This document shows positions 1 through 7,167 of a stretch of 64,000 nt of DNA, in pieces. The DNA is from an uncultured Clostridia bacterium (GTDB lineage: Bacteria; Bacillota; Clostridia; Oscillospirales; Ruminococcaceae): contig CALXHI010000001.1 in assembly GCA_944388075.1 (NCBI GenBank), positions 1-64,000 of the forward strand, in the 5' to 3' direction. The notes under the pieces are model-generated. The model did no database searches and was not told the origin of the DNA. It worked only from the letters and a program-made list of their open reading frames with translations. Made by a program: the position numbers and the translations under genes. The stretch's first letter is position 1. Every line of letters starts with the position of its first letter.

Positions 1-150
1 TCAACAAGGATGGCCTCCCACCTGTGGCACTAAGGTCTTCAACCGGGCCGGCTCACCATGCCGCCTGATACCTGTCTATTACAGATTTTGGGTATTCTCT
101 GACTGCACATTTCTTGACAATTCCACATTGTCCCTTGAGAATCCCATTTT
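1..150 (-). other. candidate structured RNA, truncated by the window edge
   Basis: No gene is visible here, but several local stems sit close together. GGGTATTCTC (90-99) can pair with GAGAATCCC (137-145). GACAAT/ATTGTC (116-121/127-132) forms a hairpin inside that pair. Further left are CTGT/ACAG near 72-85 and GGT/ACC around a 5-nt loop near 33-43. Read on the minus strand, a GGTGAGCC...GGTTGAAGACC...CTTAGTGCC stretch recalls part of 6S RNA, but I cannot align it reliably to any family. The strand and the RNA assignment are both inference. The left end lies outside the window. Confidence 0.3.
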
Positions 151-189
151 GAGGAAATTTTTCTCCGGTTCTAACGACGTGTTGACTTT

Positions 190-291
190 GTCAACACAAT
201 GTTATGGAATGCCGAATATCGGATTTTGAGAACCTATGGTCGGAGTAGAAAAACGGAGGCAGACACTGCCTGCCGTCAACACAATGTTATG
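190..291. repeat. 17-bp direct repeat flanking the 3' end of ispA
   Basis: GTCAACACAATGTTATG occurs at 190-206 and again at 275-291, exactly 85 bp apart. The second copy contains the ispA stop codon (TTA at 287-289 on the plus strand). Between the copies lies a short inverted repeat, GGCAG/CTGCC, near 258-272. This looks like a small tandem duplication at the gene end; no mobile function is visible. Confidence 0.6.
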
Positions 292-1174
292 ATTTGCGCT
301 CCAGTAACATCTGCGTTAGACTCCGCAGGAATGCAGCATCACCAAAGTAATCCAATTGTGCATAGGCTTGTCGGGTAATTTCGGCAGCAATTTCTTTTGC
401 CTGCTCAACACCATACAATGTCACAAACGTTGTCTTATTCTCCGCTGCATCGCTGCCAATCGGCTTGCCGAGTACCTCCGGTGTGCTCGTCACATCCAGG
501 ATATCATCCACAATCTGAAACGCAAGCCCCAGCAAATATCCATACTGTGCCGCCGCTTCTATCTGTTCCGGTGCAGCATGTGCCGCCAAACATCCCAGCC
601 GACATGCCGCCGCAATCAAATCCCCGGTCTTGCCATGATACATCCGCTTCAAATCATCAGCGGTAATATCCTGACGGGTTTCATACTGCATATCCAGCAC
701 CTGCCCGTCAATCATGCCGAGTGCTGCTTCGGACAGTACCGCAATCATCGCTGCACGCTGTTCCGCCGATAACTGCACATCTGCTGCAATTCGGCAGAAC
801 GGCAATGCCGCCAGTGCATCACCGGCAAGAATCGCTGTTGCCTCGCCGAATGCCTTGTGGCATGAAGGCTTGCCCCGGCGAAAATCGTCATTGTCCATCG
901 CAGGCAAATCATCATGAATCAGGGAGAATGTATGAATCATCTCTAAGCCGCATGCAACCGCATCGGCATATGCCAAATCACCGCCGAGCAGTTCGCAAAA
1001 CGCATATACCAATACCGGACGGATCCGCTTTCCGCCAGCATCAACCGAATATGCCATCGTTTGTACCAAATCCGGCGAAACACCCCGTTCTTGGAATCCC
1101 GCAAGCGTTTCCGTCAACACTTGCTCGACTCGATTCACATAGGCTTGCAGCTGTTCCTGAACATTGGTCTGCAT
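287..1174 (-). CDS. ispA: polyprenyl (farnesyl) diphosphate synthase
   Basis: This 295-aa trans-isoprenyl diphosphate synthase should condense IPP with DMAPP/GPP to make farnesyl diphosphate for quinone and undecaprenyl synthesis in the cytosol. Both Asp-rich Mg2+-binding motifs are present: DDLPAMDNDDFRRG near residues 88-101 and DDILD at 223-227. GGKRIRP near 48-53 binds the homoallylic diphosphate. The start at 1174 is chosen because GGAGGTG lies just upstream; an in-frame start six codons earlier would overlap that site. In most Firmicutes ispA lies between xseB and dxs. Here xseB and dxs are adjacent about 28 kb away and ispA stands alone with its own promoter. Confidence 0.95.
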   Translation of the reverse strand: MQTNVQEQLQAYVNRVEQVLTETLAGFQERGVSPDLVQTMAYSVDAGGKRIRPVLVYAFCELLGGDLAYADAVACGLEMIHTFSLIHDDLPAMDNDDFRRGKPSCHKAFGEATAILAGDALAALPFCRIAADVQLSAEQRAAMIAVLSEAALGMIDGQVLDMQYETRQDITADDLKRMYHGKTGDLIAAACRLGCLAAHAAPEQIEAAAQYGYLLGLAFQIVDDILDVTSTPEVLGKPIGSDAAENKTTFVTLYGVEQAKEIAAEITRQAYAQLDYFGDAAFLRSLTQMLLERKS

Positions 1175-1207
1175 AAAAACACCTCCGAACACTGTTTGTC
1201 TACGATT

Positions 1208-1236
1208 ATTATACCATAAAGCCCCCTGACTGTCAA
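1208..1236 (-). promoter_or_regulatory. sigma-A promoter of ispA
   Basis: On the minus strand TTGACA (1231-1236) is separated by 17 bp from TATAAT (1208-1213), which is preceded by TGG (extended -10). It sits 33 bp upstream of the ispA start. Confidence 0.8.
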
Positions 1237-1325
1237 TCCATATCCCAAAATCAAACGATGCGTCCCCTTTCGTCGGATAGCCATGTAGCGGTTTTTACGA
1301 AATACGGTTTAAGACAAGGACGGCA

Positions 1326-1393
1326 TACGACTAAAACAACCTCTTAATTCCGAAACGGAAATAGAGAGGCTGTTTGTTTTAGATTCAGTCGTA
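1326..1393. repeat. long inverted repeat, possible terminator of the SDR gene
   Basis: TACGACT (1326-1332) is complementary to AGTCGTA (1387-1393). Inside, AAACAACCTCT pairs with AGAGGCTGTTT and ATTCCG with CGGAAA, giving a nearly continuous foldback of about 68 nt. Read on the minus strand it lies downstream of the SDR gene and ends in a T-rich arm, so it may terminate that transcript. Its length is more like a small inverted-repeat element than an ordinary terminator. The surrounding interval (1237-1453) has no gene. Confidence 0.5.
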
Positions 1394-1453
1394 AAGCTCG
1401 TGAAACCAAGCTTTTTCCTCGAACAAGCTCTTTTTGTTTTGACAAATTTGCAT

Positions 1454-2164
1454 TCACACAAATCCGCCGTTCACCGAAAGCACCTGTCCCGTCACGAATG
1501 CCGCACGCTCCGATGCCAAAAACGCTACCGCCTCTGCAACTTCCTCCGGTCTGCCCAATCGCCCCAGTGCCGCCGCATCCGCAAGCTCTGCCATCGTTTC
1601 CGCTGTATGCAGGGCATTCATCGGCGTGTCGATCACCCCCGGCGATACACAGTTCACCCGTATCCCCGACAGCCCGACCTCCTTCGCCAATGCCTTTGTG
1701 AACCCAATCAGCCCTGCCTTTGCCGCCGAATAATGCACCTCACACGATGCACCCACCTCGCCCCAGATAGAGGCAATGTTGACGATATTGCCGCACTTTC
1801 GGCATACCATCTCCGGCAAAACCGCCTGCGCACATTGCATCGGTGCATACAGATTCACTCGCAGCAATCGCTCTGCCAATTCCGGTGTGCAGTCCTGAAA
1901 CAGTCCTGTATAGGACAGTCCCGCATTGTTCACTAGCAAATCAATCGGTGCATTCTCCGCACGAATCGCCAAAAACATCGCCGCTATCTCTGCCGGCTCT
2001 GCCAAATCCGCTTGATATGCCTTGGTATGCAGCGTTTCGGCAAGCTGTTCAGCACAGTCGACATGGCTGTGATAGTGCAGCAACACCGTCATGCCATCGG
2101 CAGCCAACCGTCGTGCAATCGCCGCACCAATCGCACCCGATGCACCCGTCACCAATGCTACCAT
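1454..2164 (-). CDS. SDR-family oxidoreductase (FabG/YmfI-like)
   Basis: This is a 236-aa classical short-chain dehydrogenase/reductase, cytosolic and NAD(P)H dependent. The cofactor loop is TGASGAIG (6-13), followed by NNAG (79-82), a catalytic Ser near 132, and Tyr145 and Lys149 in HYSAAK. The C-terminus VNGGFV is typical of FabG relatives. The start at 2164 has AGGGGG upstream; longer in-frame extensions run into the neighbouring DUF896 and tRNA region and are rejected. The substrate cannot be read from sequence. Related clostridial proteins are annotated as 3-oxoacyl-ACP reductases or as YmfI-type EF-P modification reductases. It is divergent from the DUF896 gene. Confidence 0.85.
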   Translation of the reverse strand: MVALVTGASGAIGAAIARRLAADGMTVLLHYHSHVDCAEQLAETLHTKAYQADLAEPAEIAAMFLAIRAENAPIDLLVNNAGLSYTGLFQDCTPELAERLLRVNLYAPMQCAQAVLPEMVCRKCGNIVNIASIWGEVGASCEVHYSAAKAGLIGFTKALAKEVGLSGIRVNCVSPGVIDTPMNALHTAETMAELADAAALGRLGRPEEVAEAVAFLASERAAFVTGQVLSVNGGFV

Positions 2165-2175
2165 CGAATTCCCCC

Positions 2176-2204
2176 TTGCAAATTCACAGATTTTATGGTA
2201 TACT
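2176..2204 (+). promoter_or_regulatory. promoter of the DUF896 gene
   Basis: TTGCAA (2176-2181), a 17-bp spacer, then TATACT (2199-2204) with TGG before the -10. The start codon is 39 bp downstream. Confidence 0.75.
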
Positions 2205-2242
2205 GTAATCAATTCAGCCATCCGAAGAAAGGAGCATCCCCC

Positions 2243-2452
2243 ATGACTGACCCATTGATTGCACGCATCAACGCCCTTGCCCGGAAAGCCAAAACCGAAG
2301 GCTTGACCGATGCCGAACGAGAAGAGCAAACCCGTTTGCGCAATGTCTATCGGGAACGCTTTCGCAGCAATCTCGTGCAGACCCTCGAGCATACCGTCAT
2401 TGTCGATGCGGACGGCAATGTCATTCGCCGTCTGCATCAAGATTCCGAATAA
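2243..2452 (+). CDS. DUF896 (UPF0291, YnzC-like) small protein
   Basis: This 69-aa soluble protein matches the DUF896/UPF0291 family. Its N-terminus carries the family pattern LIARINALARKAK, followed by a charged helix rich in Glu/Arg and a short tail. Members form a small helical hairpin; B. subtilis YnzC is the usual reference, and no biochemical role is firmly established that I can cite. GAAAGGAG lies 9 bp before the ATG, and the gene has its own promoter. It is followed at once by a rho-independent terminator, so it is monocistronic. Confidence 0.85.
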   Translation: MTDPLIARINALARKAKTEGLTDAEREEQTRLRNVYRERFRSNLVQTLEHTVIVDADGNVIRRLHQDSE

Positions 2453-2463
2453 CACCATAACAC

Positions 2464-2495
2464 AAAGGCACAGCCAGACGCTGTGCCTTTTGTTT
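2464..2495 (+). terminator. terminator after the DUF896 gene
   Basis: GGCACAG (2467-2473) pairs with CTGTGCC (2481-2487) across a 7-nt loop and is followed by TTTTGTTT. Confidence 0.85.
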
Positions 2496-2498
2496 GTA

Positions 2499-2583
2499 TG
2501 CCGCTGACCGGGCTTGAACCGGTACGGAAACAATATCCGAGGGATTTTAAGTCCCTTGTGTCTGCCAATTCCACCACAGCGGC
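2499..2583 (-). tRNA. tRNA-Leu (anticodon TAA)
   Basis: The minus strand folds as a class II tRNA of 85 nt. The acceptor is GCCGCTG/CAGCGGC with discriminator A. The anticodon stem AGGGA/TCCCT encloses CTTAAAA (anticodon TAA). A long variable arm and the T-loop GGTTCAAGCC follow. The 3' CCA is not encoded. Confidence 0.95.
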
Positions 2584-2597
2584 GCAACTTAACTTAT

Positions 2598-2626
2598 AGT
2601 ATACCATATTTGTCGGGATTTGTCAA
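2598..2626 (-). promoter_or_regulatory. promoter of tRNA-Leu
   Basis: On the minus strand TTGACA (2621-2626), a 17-bp spacer and TATACT (2598-2603) with a TGG extension. The tRNA 5' end is 15 bp downstream. From 2627 to 2824 the sequence is AT-rich and I see no gene in it. Confidence 0.8.
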
Positions 2627-2824
2627 TGCCTATTCGACCATAATTTTTTGTAATAAAGATTTACGATATAAGCTGATTCACAAAAAGACTACCATACGAA
2701 TCTTCTTTTTCGTCACAATTCCTCCCTTACAACAATTTGTAGTGCACAAAGGCTCCCCTGCGCCTTTGGATTCGTTATCGAACAGGATTTTCTCACAGGA
2801 AATCGAAAATTTGGGGGAACATAC

Positions 2825-2862
2825 AAAATGCCGTATCTGCTTTTCTCGCAAATACGGCATTT
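2825..2862 (-). terminator. terminator after hom
   Basis: AATGCCGTAT pairs with ATACGGCATT across a 15-nt loop. On the minus strand the stem is followed by TTTTGTATG. It lies 22 bp past the hom stop codon. Confidence 0.8.
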
Positions 2863-2883
2863 CCGTGTCCTATTTTCAAAATA

Positions 2884-4119
2884 TTATGCGTCCAGTACCG
2901 GCAGCCATGCGGCAATCTGCATACCGCCATCGGCAATTGCTTTGCAAATGGCATCTCGCTGTGCGGCATCGAGTCTTGCGGAAATCACGCAGGCATTCGC
3001 AATCATATCAACATCGGCATCCCCGATGACCGGTGCAACCGCATTGGCAATCGTCTCTGCGCCGTAGTCCTCTGTCAAACGAATGAACATACCACAGGTC
3101 TGTGCTTCGGGCTGCGCAACAAAGCTCTGATCCTCTGCCGATGCCCAATCCTGAGAGAACACATTGCACTGATGCTTGACCGCTTCAATGACATCGCCCA
3201 TCACGGCACTGGCTGTCGGCAACTTGCCTGCACCTCTGCCGCAGAGATAGGTCCGGTCAACCGCATCCCCGCAGACCTCCAGACAGTTGAATACGCCATC
3301 CACACGGGAAAGCAAGTTCGCATGCGGCACATACATCGGCGATACCAGCGGCAGAATTCTGCCGTCCTCGAGCCGCTCCACCGCAGCAATCAGCTTAATC
3401 GCACCGTCCAGTGCATCGGCTGCAGCGGCATCTTCCAGCGAAACACTGCGGATACCCGTCGTCGAAATGCTGTCCGGATACACATGCTTGCCGTACACGA
3501 GCGAGGACAGAATGCAGATCTTACGGCATGCGTCAATGCCGTCTACATCGGCACCAGGGTTGCGCTCGGCATAGCCCAAATCCTGTGCCTGCTTGAGTGC
3601 ATCGTCAAACGACATGCCCTCGCTGAGCATCTGGTTGAGAATGAAGTTTGTCGTACCATTCAGAATGCCGTACATCGCCGTAATGTCATTGGCTGCCAAG
3701 CAGCGGTGCAACGGTCGAATAATCGGAATCGCACCGCCCACACTCGCCTCAAAGAAACAGTTGCAGGCATGTGCTTTTGCCATGGCAAGGAGTTTGTCGC
3801 CCTTCTGCGCAATCAGCTCCTTGTTCGAGGTCGCCGCACTGATGCCACGCTCCAGACATTGCATCAGATAACTGTATGCCGGCTCGACACCGCCCATACA
3901 TTCTGCGACCGCCGTCACATCGGGGTCAGCCAGAATCACGCCCATATCCTTCACAAACTTGTCTGCATACGGCGAATCCGGAAAGTCCCGCAAATCCAAA
4001 ATATAGCCGATTTCCAGCGCACAGCCTGCCTTCTGCTCAATTTTCTCCCGATTCTTATAGAACAGCTCGACAACACCCGATCCAACCGTACCATAACCCA
4101 AAACCGCAATCTTCTTCAT
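2884..4119 (-). CDS. hom: homoserine dehydrogenase
   Basis: This 411-aa cytosolic enzyme reduces aspartate semialdehyde to homoserine with NAD(P)H, feeding threonine, methionine and isoleucine synthesis. The Rossmann fingerprint GYGTVGSG is at residues 8-15, and the catalytic-domain signature GILNGTTNFIL and an Asp/Glu-rich PGADVDGIDACRK segment follow. The length fits the short clostridial form; the C-terminal part may hold a regulatory ACT-like region, but I cannot delimit it. The start at 4119 has AAAGGA upstream. It is 26 bp downstream of an ACT-domain gene and shares its promoter, which suggests amino-acid sensing is tied to this step. Confidence 0.95.
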   Translation of the reverse strand: MKKIAVLGYGTVGSGVVELFYKNREKIEQKAGCALEIGYILDLRDFPDSPYADKFVKDMGVILADPDVTAVAECMGGVEPAYSYLMQCLERGISAATSNKELIAQKGDKLLAMAKAHACNCFFEASVGGAIPIIRPLHRCLAANDITAMYGILNGTTNFILNQMLSEGMSFDDALKQAQDLGYAERNPGADVDGIDACRKICILSSLVYGKHVYPDSISTTGIRSVSLEDAAAADALDGAIKLIAAVERLEDGRILPLVSPMYVPHANLLSRVDGVFNCLEVCGDAVDRTYLCGRGAGKLPTASAVMGDVIEAVKHQCNVFSQDWASAEDQSFVAQPEAQTCGMFIRLTEDYGAETIANAVAPVIGDADVDMIANACVISARLDAAQRDAICKAIADGGMQIAAWLPVLDA

Positions 4120-4145
4120 ACTGAAACTATCCTTTCCATTTTCCT

Positions 4146-4589
4146 TCAAGAACCTGACAGCAGACGACATTCCACAACGCCCTCCAATTCGCCCAGTGCA
4201 TCGCAAAGCAGCGGTACATTCGCTGCATTCTCCATGCGAAATGAAACCGTCACCGTTGCAACGCCATCCACCGGTATGCTCTGATTGAGCGTCATCACAT
4301 TCGCCGATGCCGCCGTCAGCGCATGCAGTACACCGGACAAAATACCGGCGCGATCGTGCAGCCGCAGATAGACGGTGAAAATATGCTGCCACATCTGCTC
4401 CTCATACACAAAAACCGAATCCCGATACTTGTAAAATGCACTGCGAGAAATCCCGATTTTCCGACACGCCGCCGCAGAGCTTTTTTCCTCTCGGTTTGCC
4501 AGCATCCGCTTGACCTGCAAGGTTTTTGTAATCACATCCGGCAATACGGATACATCGACAACAACCCAGTTTTTGTTCGCTTCTGCCAT
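4146..4589 (-). CDS. ACT domain protein (UPF0735/PheB-like)
   Basis: This 147-aa protein has an N-terminal helix-turn-helix-like segment (AAACRKIGISRSAFYKYRD, roughly residues 39-57) followed by a C-terminal ACT domain (about 70-145, with LHDRAGILSGVL). That is the arrangement of the UPF0735/PheB family. ACT domains bind amino acids, so this is probably a small amino-acid sensor; the ligand is not known from sequence. It is the first gene of a two-gene operon with hom. The start at 4589 gives the family length; a weak AAGGCAGG lies upstream. Confidence 0.85.
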   Translation of the reverse strand: MAEANKNWVVVDVSVLPDVITKTLQVKRMLANREEKSSAAACRKIGISRSAFYKYRDSVFVYEEQMWQHIFTVYLRLHDRAGILSGVLHALTAASANVMTLNQSIPVDGVATVTVSFRMENAANVPLLCDALGELEGVVECRLLSGS

Positions 4590-4666
4590 CGCTCTGCCTG
4601 CCTTTCTGCAAAGAATTCTCATCCAACATTCCGTCCATGACGGACAGTTGTATTCGCAACAGAATC

Positions 4667-4695
4667 ATTATAGCATATACTGTCCCGTTTGTCAA
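4667..4695 (-). promoter_or_regulatory. promoter of the ACT-hom operon
   Basis: On the minus strand TTGACA (4690-4695), 17 bp, TATAAT (4667-4672) preceded by TGC. The leader is only about 70 nt and shows no T-box or riboswitch signature. Confidence 0.8.
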
Positions 4696-4820
4696 GCCCT
4701 TTTTTCTGCAGTTTGCCTTACAGCGTCCGAAGATTGCCAAAATGAGTATATCAGAAAATAATAGTATACAGAGCACACGGACAACCAAACTGCTTTTTGA
4801 TATAAAATCACGAAATTTAC

Positions 4821-4849
4821 TTGAAAATCCTCGGAAATTGTGGTATAGT
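4821..4849 (+). promoter_or_regulatory. promoter of the dGTPase-like gene
   Basis: TTGAAA (4821-4826), 17-bp spacer, TATAGT (4844-4849) with TGG before the -10. AAAGGAG at 4891-4897 precedes the ATG at 4907. Confidence 0.7.
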
Positions 4850-4906
4850 TTATGTAGCAAGAAATCAAATCATATTCATATTTCTGTTTGAAAGGAGTTT
4901 TGGAAG

Positions 4907-6583
4907 ATGGCGAACAATACACAAATGCCGGCACAGGATCCCCGAGTGAGCACGCAAAACAATAGCATCAAGGTAAAGCATGACGAGATCATTATAATTA
5001 AATTGGTAAAATATAAATCAGAAATTGAAGATAAATTTATGCCTCTCTCTGACAACTATAGCTCAAAATCATACCGCTTTGACTCGACGGACAGCGAACA
5101 TTTATCTTCATATTTTAAAGATAAAGCCTTTGAAAACAATGATTATTTTTGTACATTGGTTGTTGTTTATGATAATAACATCAATGGAAGTTTGGAACAA
5201 AAAATTCAATATGCCTATCGTTGCTTTTGCACATTATCATCTAAGTATGATTATTTTTATCTGACAAGAGTAAGATCTGTACAGTTGAACCAAGGGCTTG
5301 TCTTTCGCAATATCCTTGCATTGCTTGAATTTGTTGATTTTTCCGAATTCACGAACTCAGCCTTTACAGCTGTTGAGAAATCGAGAATCGTTGCAGATCA
5401 AATTGCTTTGATTTTGAACGAGCCGGAACAGTTCGTAGCTGCACAGGTAAAACCGACACCCAAAATCGCACAACAGGCAAAAGCTTTGGGTACAACCGGC
5501 GATGTGCCATCTGCCAACCCTTCAAAAGGTGCAGACGGCACAAAAAAATTCATTGACCCGCTCGACAATTTGCATGTATTGGCTCAAAGAGATCGAGATT
5601 GCATCCGAGAATATACGCAGGAGCAGCAGACACAAGGCACACCGGATCTAAGAAGCGAATTTCAACGGGACTATGACCGCATTGTACATTCCAAAGCCTT
5701 CCGGCGTATGGTGGATAAGGCGCAGATTTTTAGCGCAACCAAAGGCGATTATTACAGAACTCGCATGACGCATTCACAGGTAGTCACGCAGACTGCCCGT
5801 GATATTGCGACCGCATTGCATCTGAATTTGTTTTTGACGGAAGCCATTGCGCTCGGGCACGATATTGGTCATACCCCATTTGGGCATCAAGGCGAACGGA
5901 CATTGGATGATATTTTGAAAGGGAAATGTGATATTGTCAAAAACGTTAATTTGTACGATGATTACTACGGCATTAAGCATTTTGGCGGCTTCAAGCACAA
6001 TTTTCAGTCGCTTCGAGTGGCGTCTTTGCTGGAAGAATCCTATTCGAGTTCGTATGGCATGAACCTCAGCTATCAGACACTGGAAGGTATGCTGAAGCAC
6101 ACAAAGCTGAAGCGTGACCAATATGATTTGGGACAGTTTATCAGCGAAAACGCTTGTGCATATATGCTGCCCAAAATCAGTGAAGATACAGAAAAATCTA
6201 AAGATGCAGCAGTGTTGGAGATTTGCTCAACGCTCGAAGGGCAGGTGGTTGCAATCGCAGATGAAATTGCGCAAAGAGGTCATGACTTGGACGATGCGCT
6301 TTCTTCCAATTCGATTACCTATGAGGAATTGAGAAATTACTTGTCTTTGAACAGAACAGCCAATATCGCAACCATCATCCAAGAAATCGATCAGGAGCTT
6401 GCGGAAGCCAAAGATGCCGGGCATAGATTATATGATGAAGTTGAGCTGAGAAACAGCAGACTGGTCTCCAAAATCATTTCCTATTTTATTCATGATGTCA
6501 TCGCAACCTCAAGAAAAAAATGGATACATACGTTAATAAAAACTTGCTTTTCAAGAGATCTCATAGAGTCGACAGCACATTGA
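4907..6583 (+). CDS. dGTPase-like HD phosphohydrolase, N-terminal part (frame breaks near 6520)
   Basis: Residues 1 to about 215 form an N-terminal region I do not recognise, ending in a Pro/Ala/Lys linker. From about 245 the protein is a dNTP triphosphohydrolase: HSKAFRRMVDKAQIF (261-275), RTRMTHS with His289, and GHDIGHTPFGHQGE (317-330) with His318-Asp319 of the HD motif. Such enzymes hydrolyse dGTP or other dNTPs to nucleoside and triphosphate. In this frame the family ends abruptly after residue 538 and the last 20 residues look unrelated. The rest of the C-terminal domain continues in the -1 frame from 6520. Codon and base composition are AT-richer than the neighbours, hinting at transfer. 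Confidence 0.8.
   Translation: MANNTQMPAQDPRVSTQNNSIKVKHDEIIIIKLVKYKSEIEDKFMPLSDNYSSKSYRFDSTDSEHLSSYFKDKAFENNDYFCTLVVVYDNNINGSLEQKIQYAYRCFCTLSSKYDYFYLTRVRSVQLNQGLVFRNILALLEFVDFSEFTNSAFTAVEKSRIVADQIALILNEPEQFVAAQVKPTPKIAQQAKALGTTGDVPSANPSKGADGTKKFIDPLDNLHVLAQRDRDCIREYTQEQQTQGTPDLRSEFQRDYDRIVHSKAFRRMVDKAQIFSATKGDYYRTRMTHSQVVTQTARDIATALHLNLFLTEAIALGHDIGHTPFGHQGERTLDDILKGKCDIVKNVNLYDDYYGIKHFGGFKHNFQSLRVASLLEESYSSSYGMNLSYQTLEGMLKHTKLKRDQYDLGQFISENACAYMLPKISEDTEKSKDAAVLEICSTLEGQVVAIADEIAQRGHDLDDALSSNSITYEELRNYLSLNRTANIATIIQEIDQELAEAKDAGHRLYDEVELRNSRLVSKIISYFIHDVIATSRKKWIHTLIKTCFSRDLIESTAH
6514..6520 (+). promoter_or_regulatory. A AAA AAA slippery heptamer at the dGTPase frame break
   Basis: In the upstream frame the codons are AGA AAA AAA TGG. 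The seven A at 6514-6520 match the -1 slippage pattern X XXY YYZ. Slipping one base back makes the next codon ATG at 6520, which is also the first codon of the downstream frame. The same run would be a hotspot for an indel or a sequencing error, so programmed slippage is not proven. Confidence 0.4.
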
Positions 6584-7113
6584 TCTGTTTTTCTGATGAA
6601 GCCCAAAAAATCAACAACTATTTGGAAACTGTCATTACCAGCAAGGTCATCAACAGCTCCGAAGTTTCCTTGTTCGACAGCAATGCCGCCGTCATTGTCA
6701 GCAGCCTGTTCAAGGCATACTACGAAAATCCAAAACTGATGGATCGTATGGCGCTGCGCTGGCTGACGCTCCGAATTCGAGAGTACACGCCGAATGTTGT
6801 GGATTTTGAATCTGGAAATTTCAGAATTGTTCAGCAGGAATTGGACAAAATCTCAAACATGGATTTGTCTCAAGAACTCTCCCCCAAAAACCAGTCGGAA
6901 GAAGCCTCGAACACGGATGCCCAAACAACACAATCCCCCAAAACTCAATCGGATGAAGTCTCAAGCATGAACTGGTATGACAGACTCTCTCCTGAAGGGA
7001 AGGAGTATTACCGCAAGAGATGGATTTTGGTTCGGACAGTCTGCGACTTCATTTCCGGCATGACAGATACCTATGCACAAAATGCCTATCATAAGCTGGC
7101 AAAAAAATATTAA
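6520..7113 (+). CDS. dGTPase-like HD phosphohydrolase, C-terminal part (-1 frame)
   Basis: These 197 residues continue the C-terminal helical domain of the preceding gene. The end, WILVRTVCDFISGMTDTYAQ, matches the conserved VCDYIAGMTD-type segment of dGTPases. A shift at 6514-6520 would give a continuous protein of about 735 aa, longer than the usual 430-510. The ATG at 6520 has no good ribosome binding site; translation would need slippage or reinitiation. In the middle are two imperfect copies of a 36-bp unit (6880-6915 and 6934-6969) encoding SPKNQSEEAS and SPKTQSDEVS, an insertion not typical of the family. Alone it would lack the HD active site. Confidence 0.7.
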   Translation: MDTYVNKNLLFKRSHRVDSTLICFSDEAQKINNYLETVITSKVINSSEVSLFDSNAAVIVSSLFKAYYENPKLMDRMALRWLTLRIREYTPNVVDFESGNFRIVQQELDKISNMDLSQELSPKNQSEEASNTDAQTTQSPKTQSDEVSSMNWYDRLSPEGKEYYRKRWILVRTVCDFISGMTDTYAQNAYHKLAKKY

Positions 7114-7160
7114 AAAACCATCGCACAAGGCTTTTCTGTCCGCCTTGTGCGATGCTGTTT
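7114..7160. terminator. bidirectional terminator between the dGTPase-like gene and mtaD
   Basis: ATCGCACAAGGC (7120-7131) pairs perfectly with GCCTTGTGCGAT (7142-7153). A T-rich tract follows on the plus strand (GCTGTTTGTT), and a stronger one on the minus strand, so it can serve both convergent transcripts. Confidence 0.9.
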
Positions 7161-7167
7161 GTTGAGA

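Noticed and set aside
2678..2860. 60-codon open frame between tRNA-Leu and hom
   Set aside because: It includes the hom terminator stem and lacks a ribosome site or family resemblance.
4590..4665. T-box or riboswitch before the ACT-hom operon
   Set aside because: The leader is only about 70 nt, too short for a T-box, and shows no known consensus.
6520..7113. A separate, independent protein
   Set aside because: Its sequence continues the dGTPase C-terminal domain, it has no ribosome site, and it lacks the HD active site.
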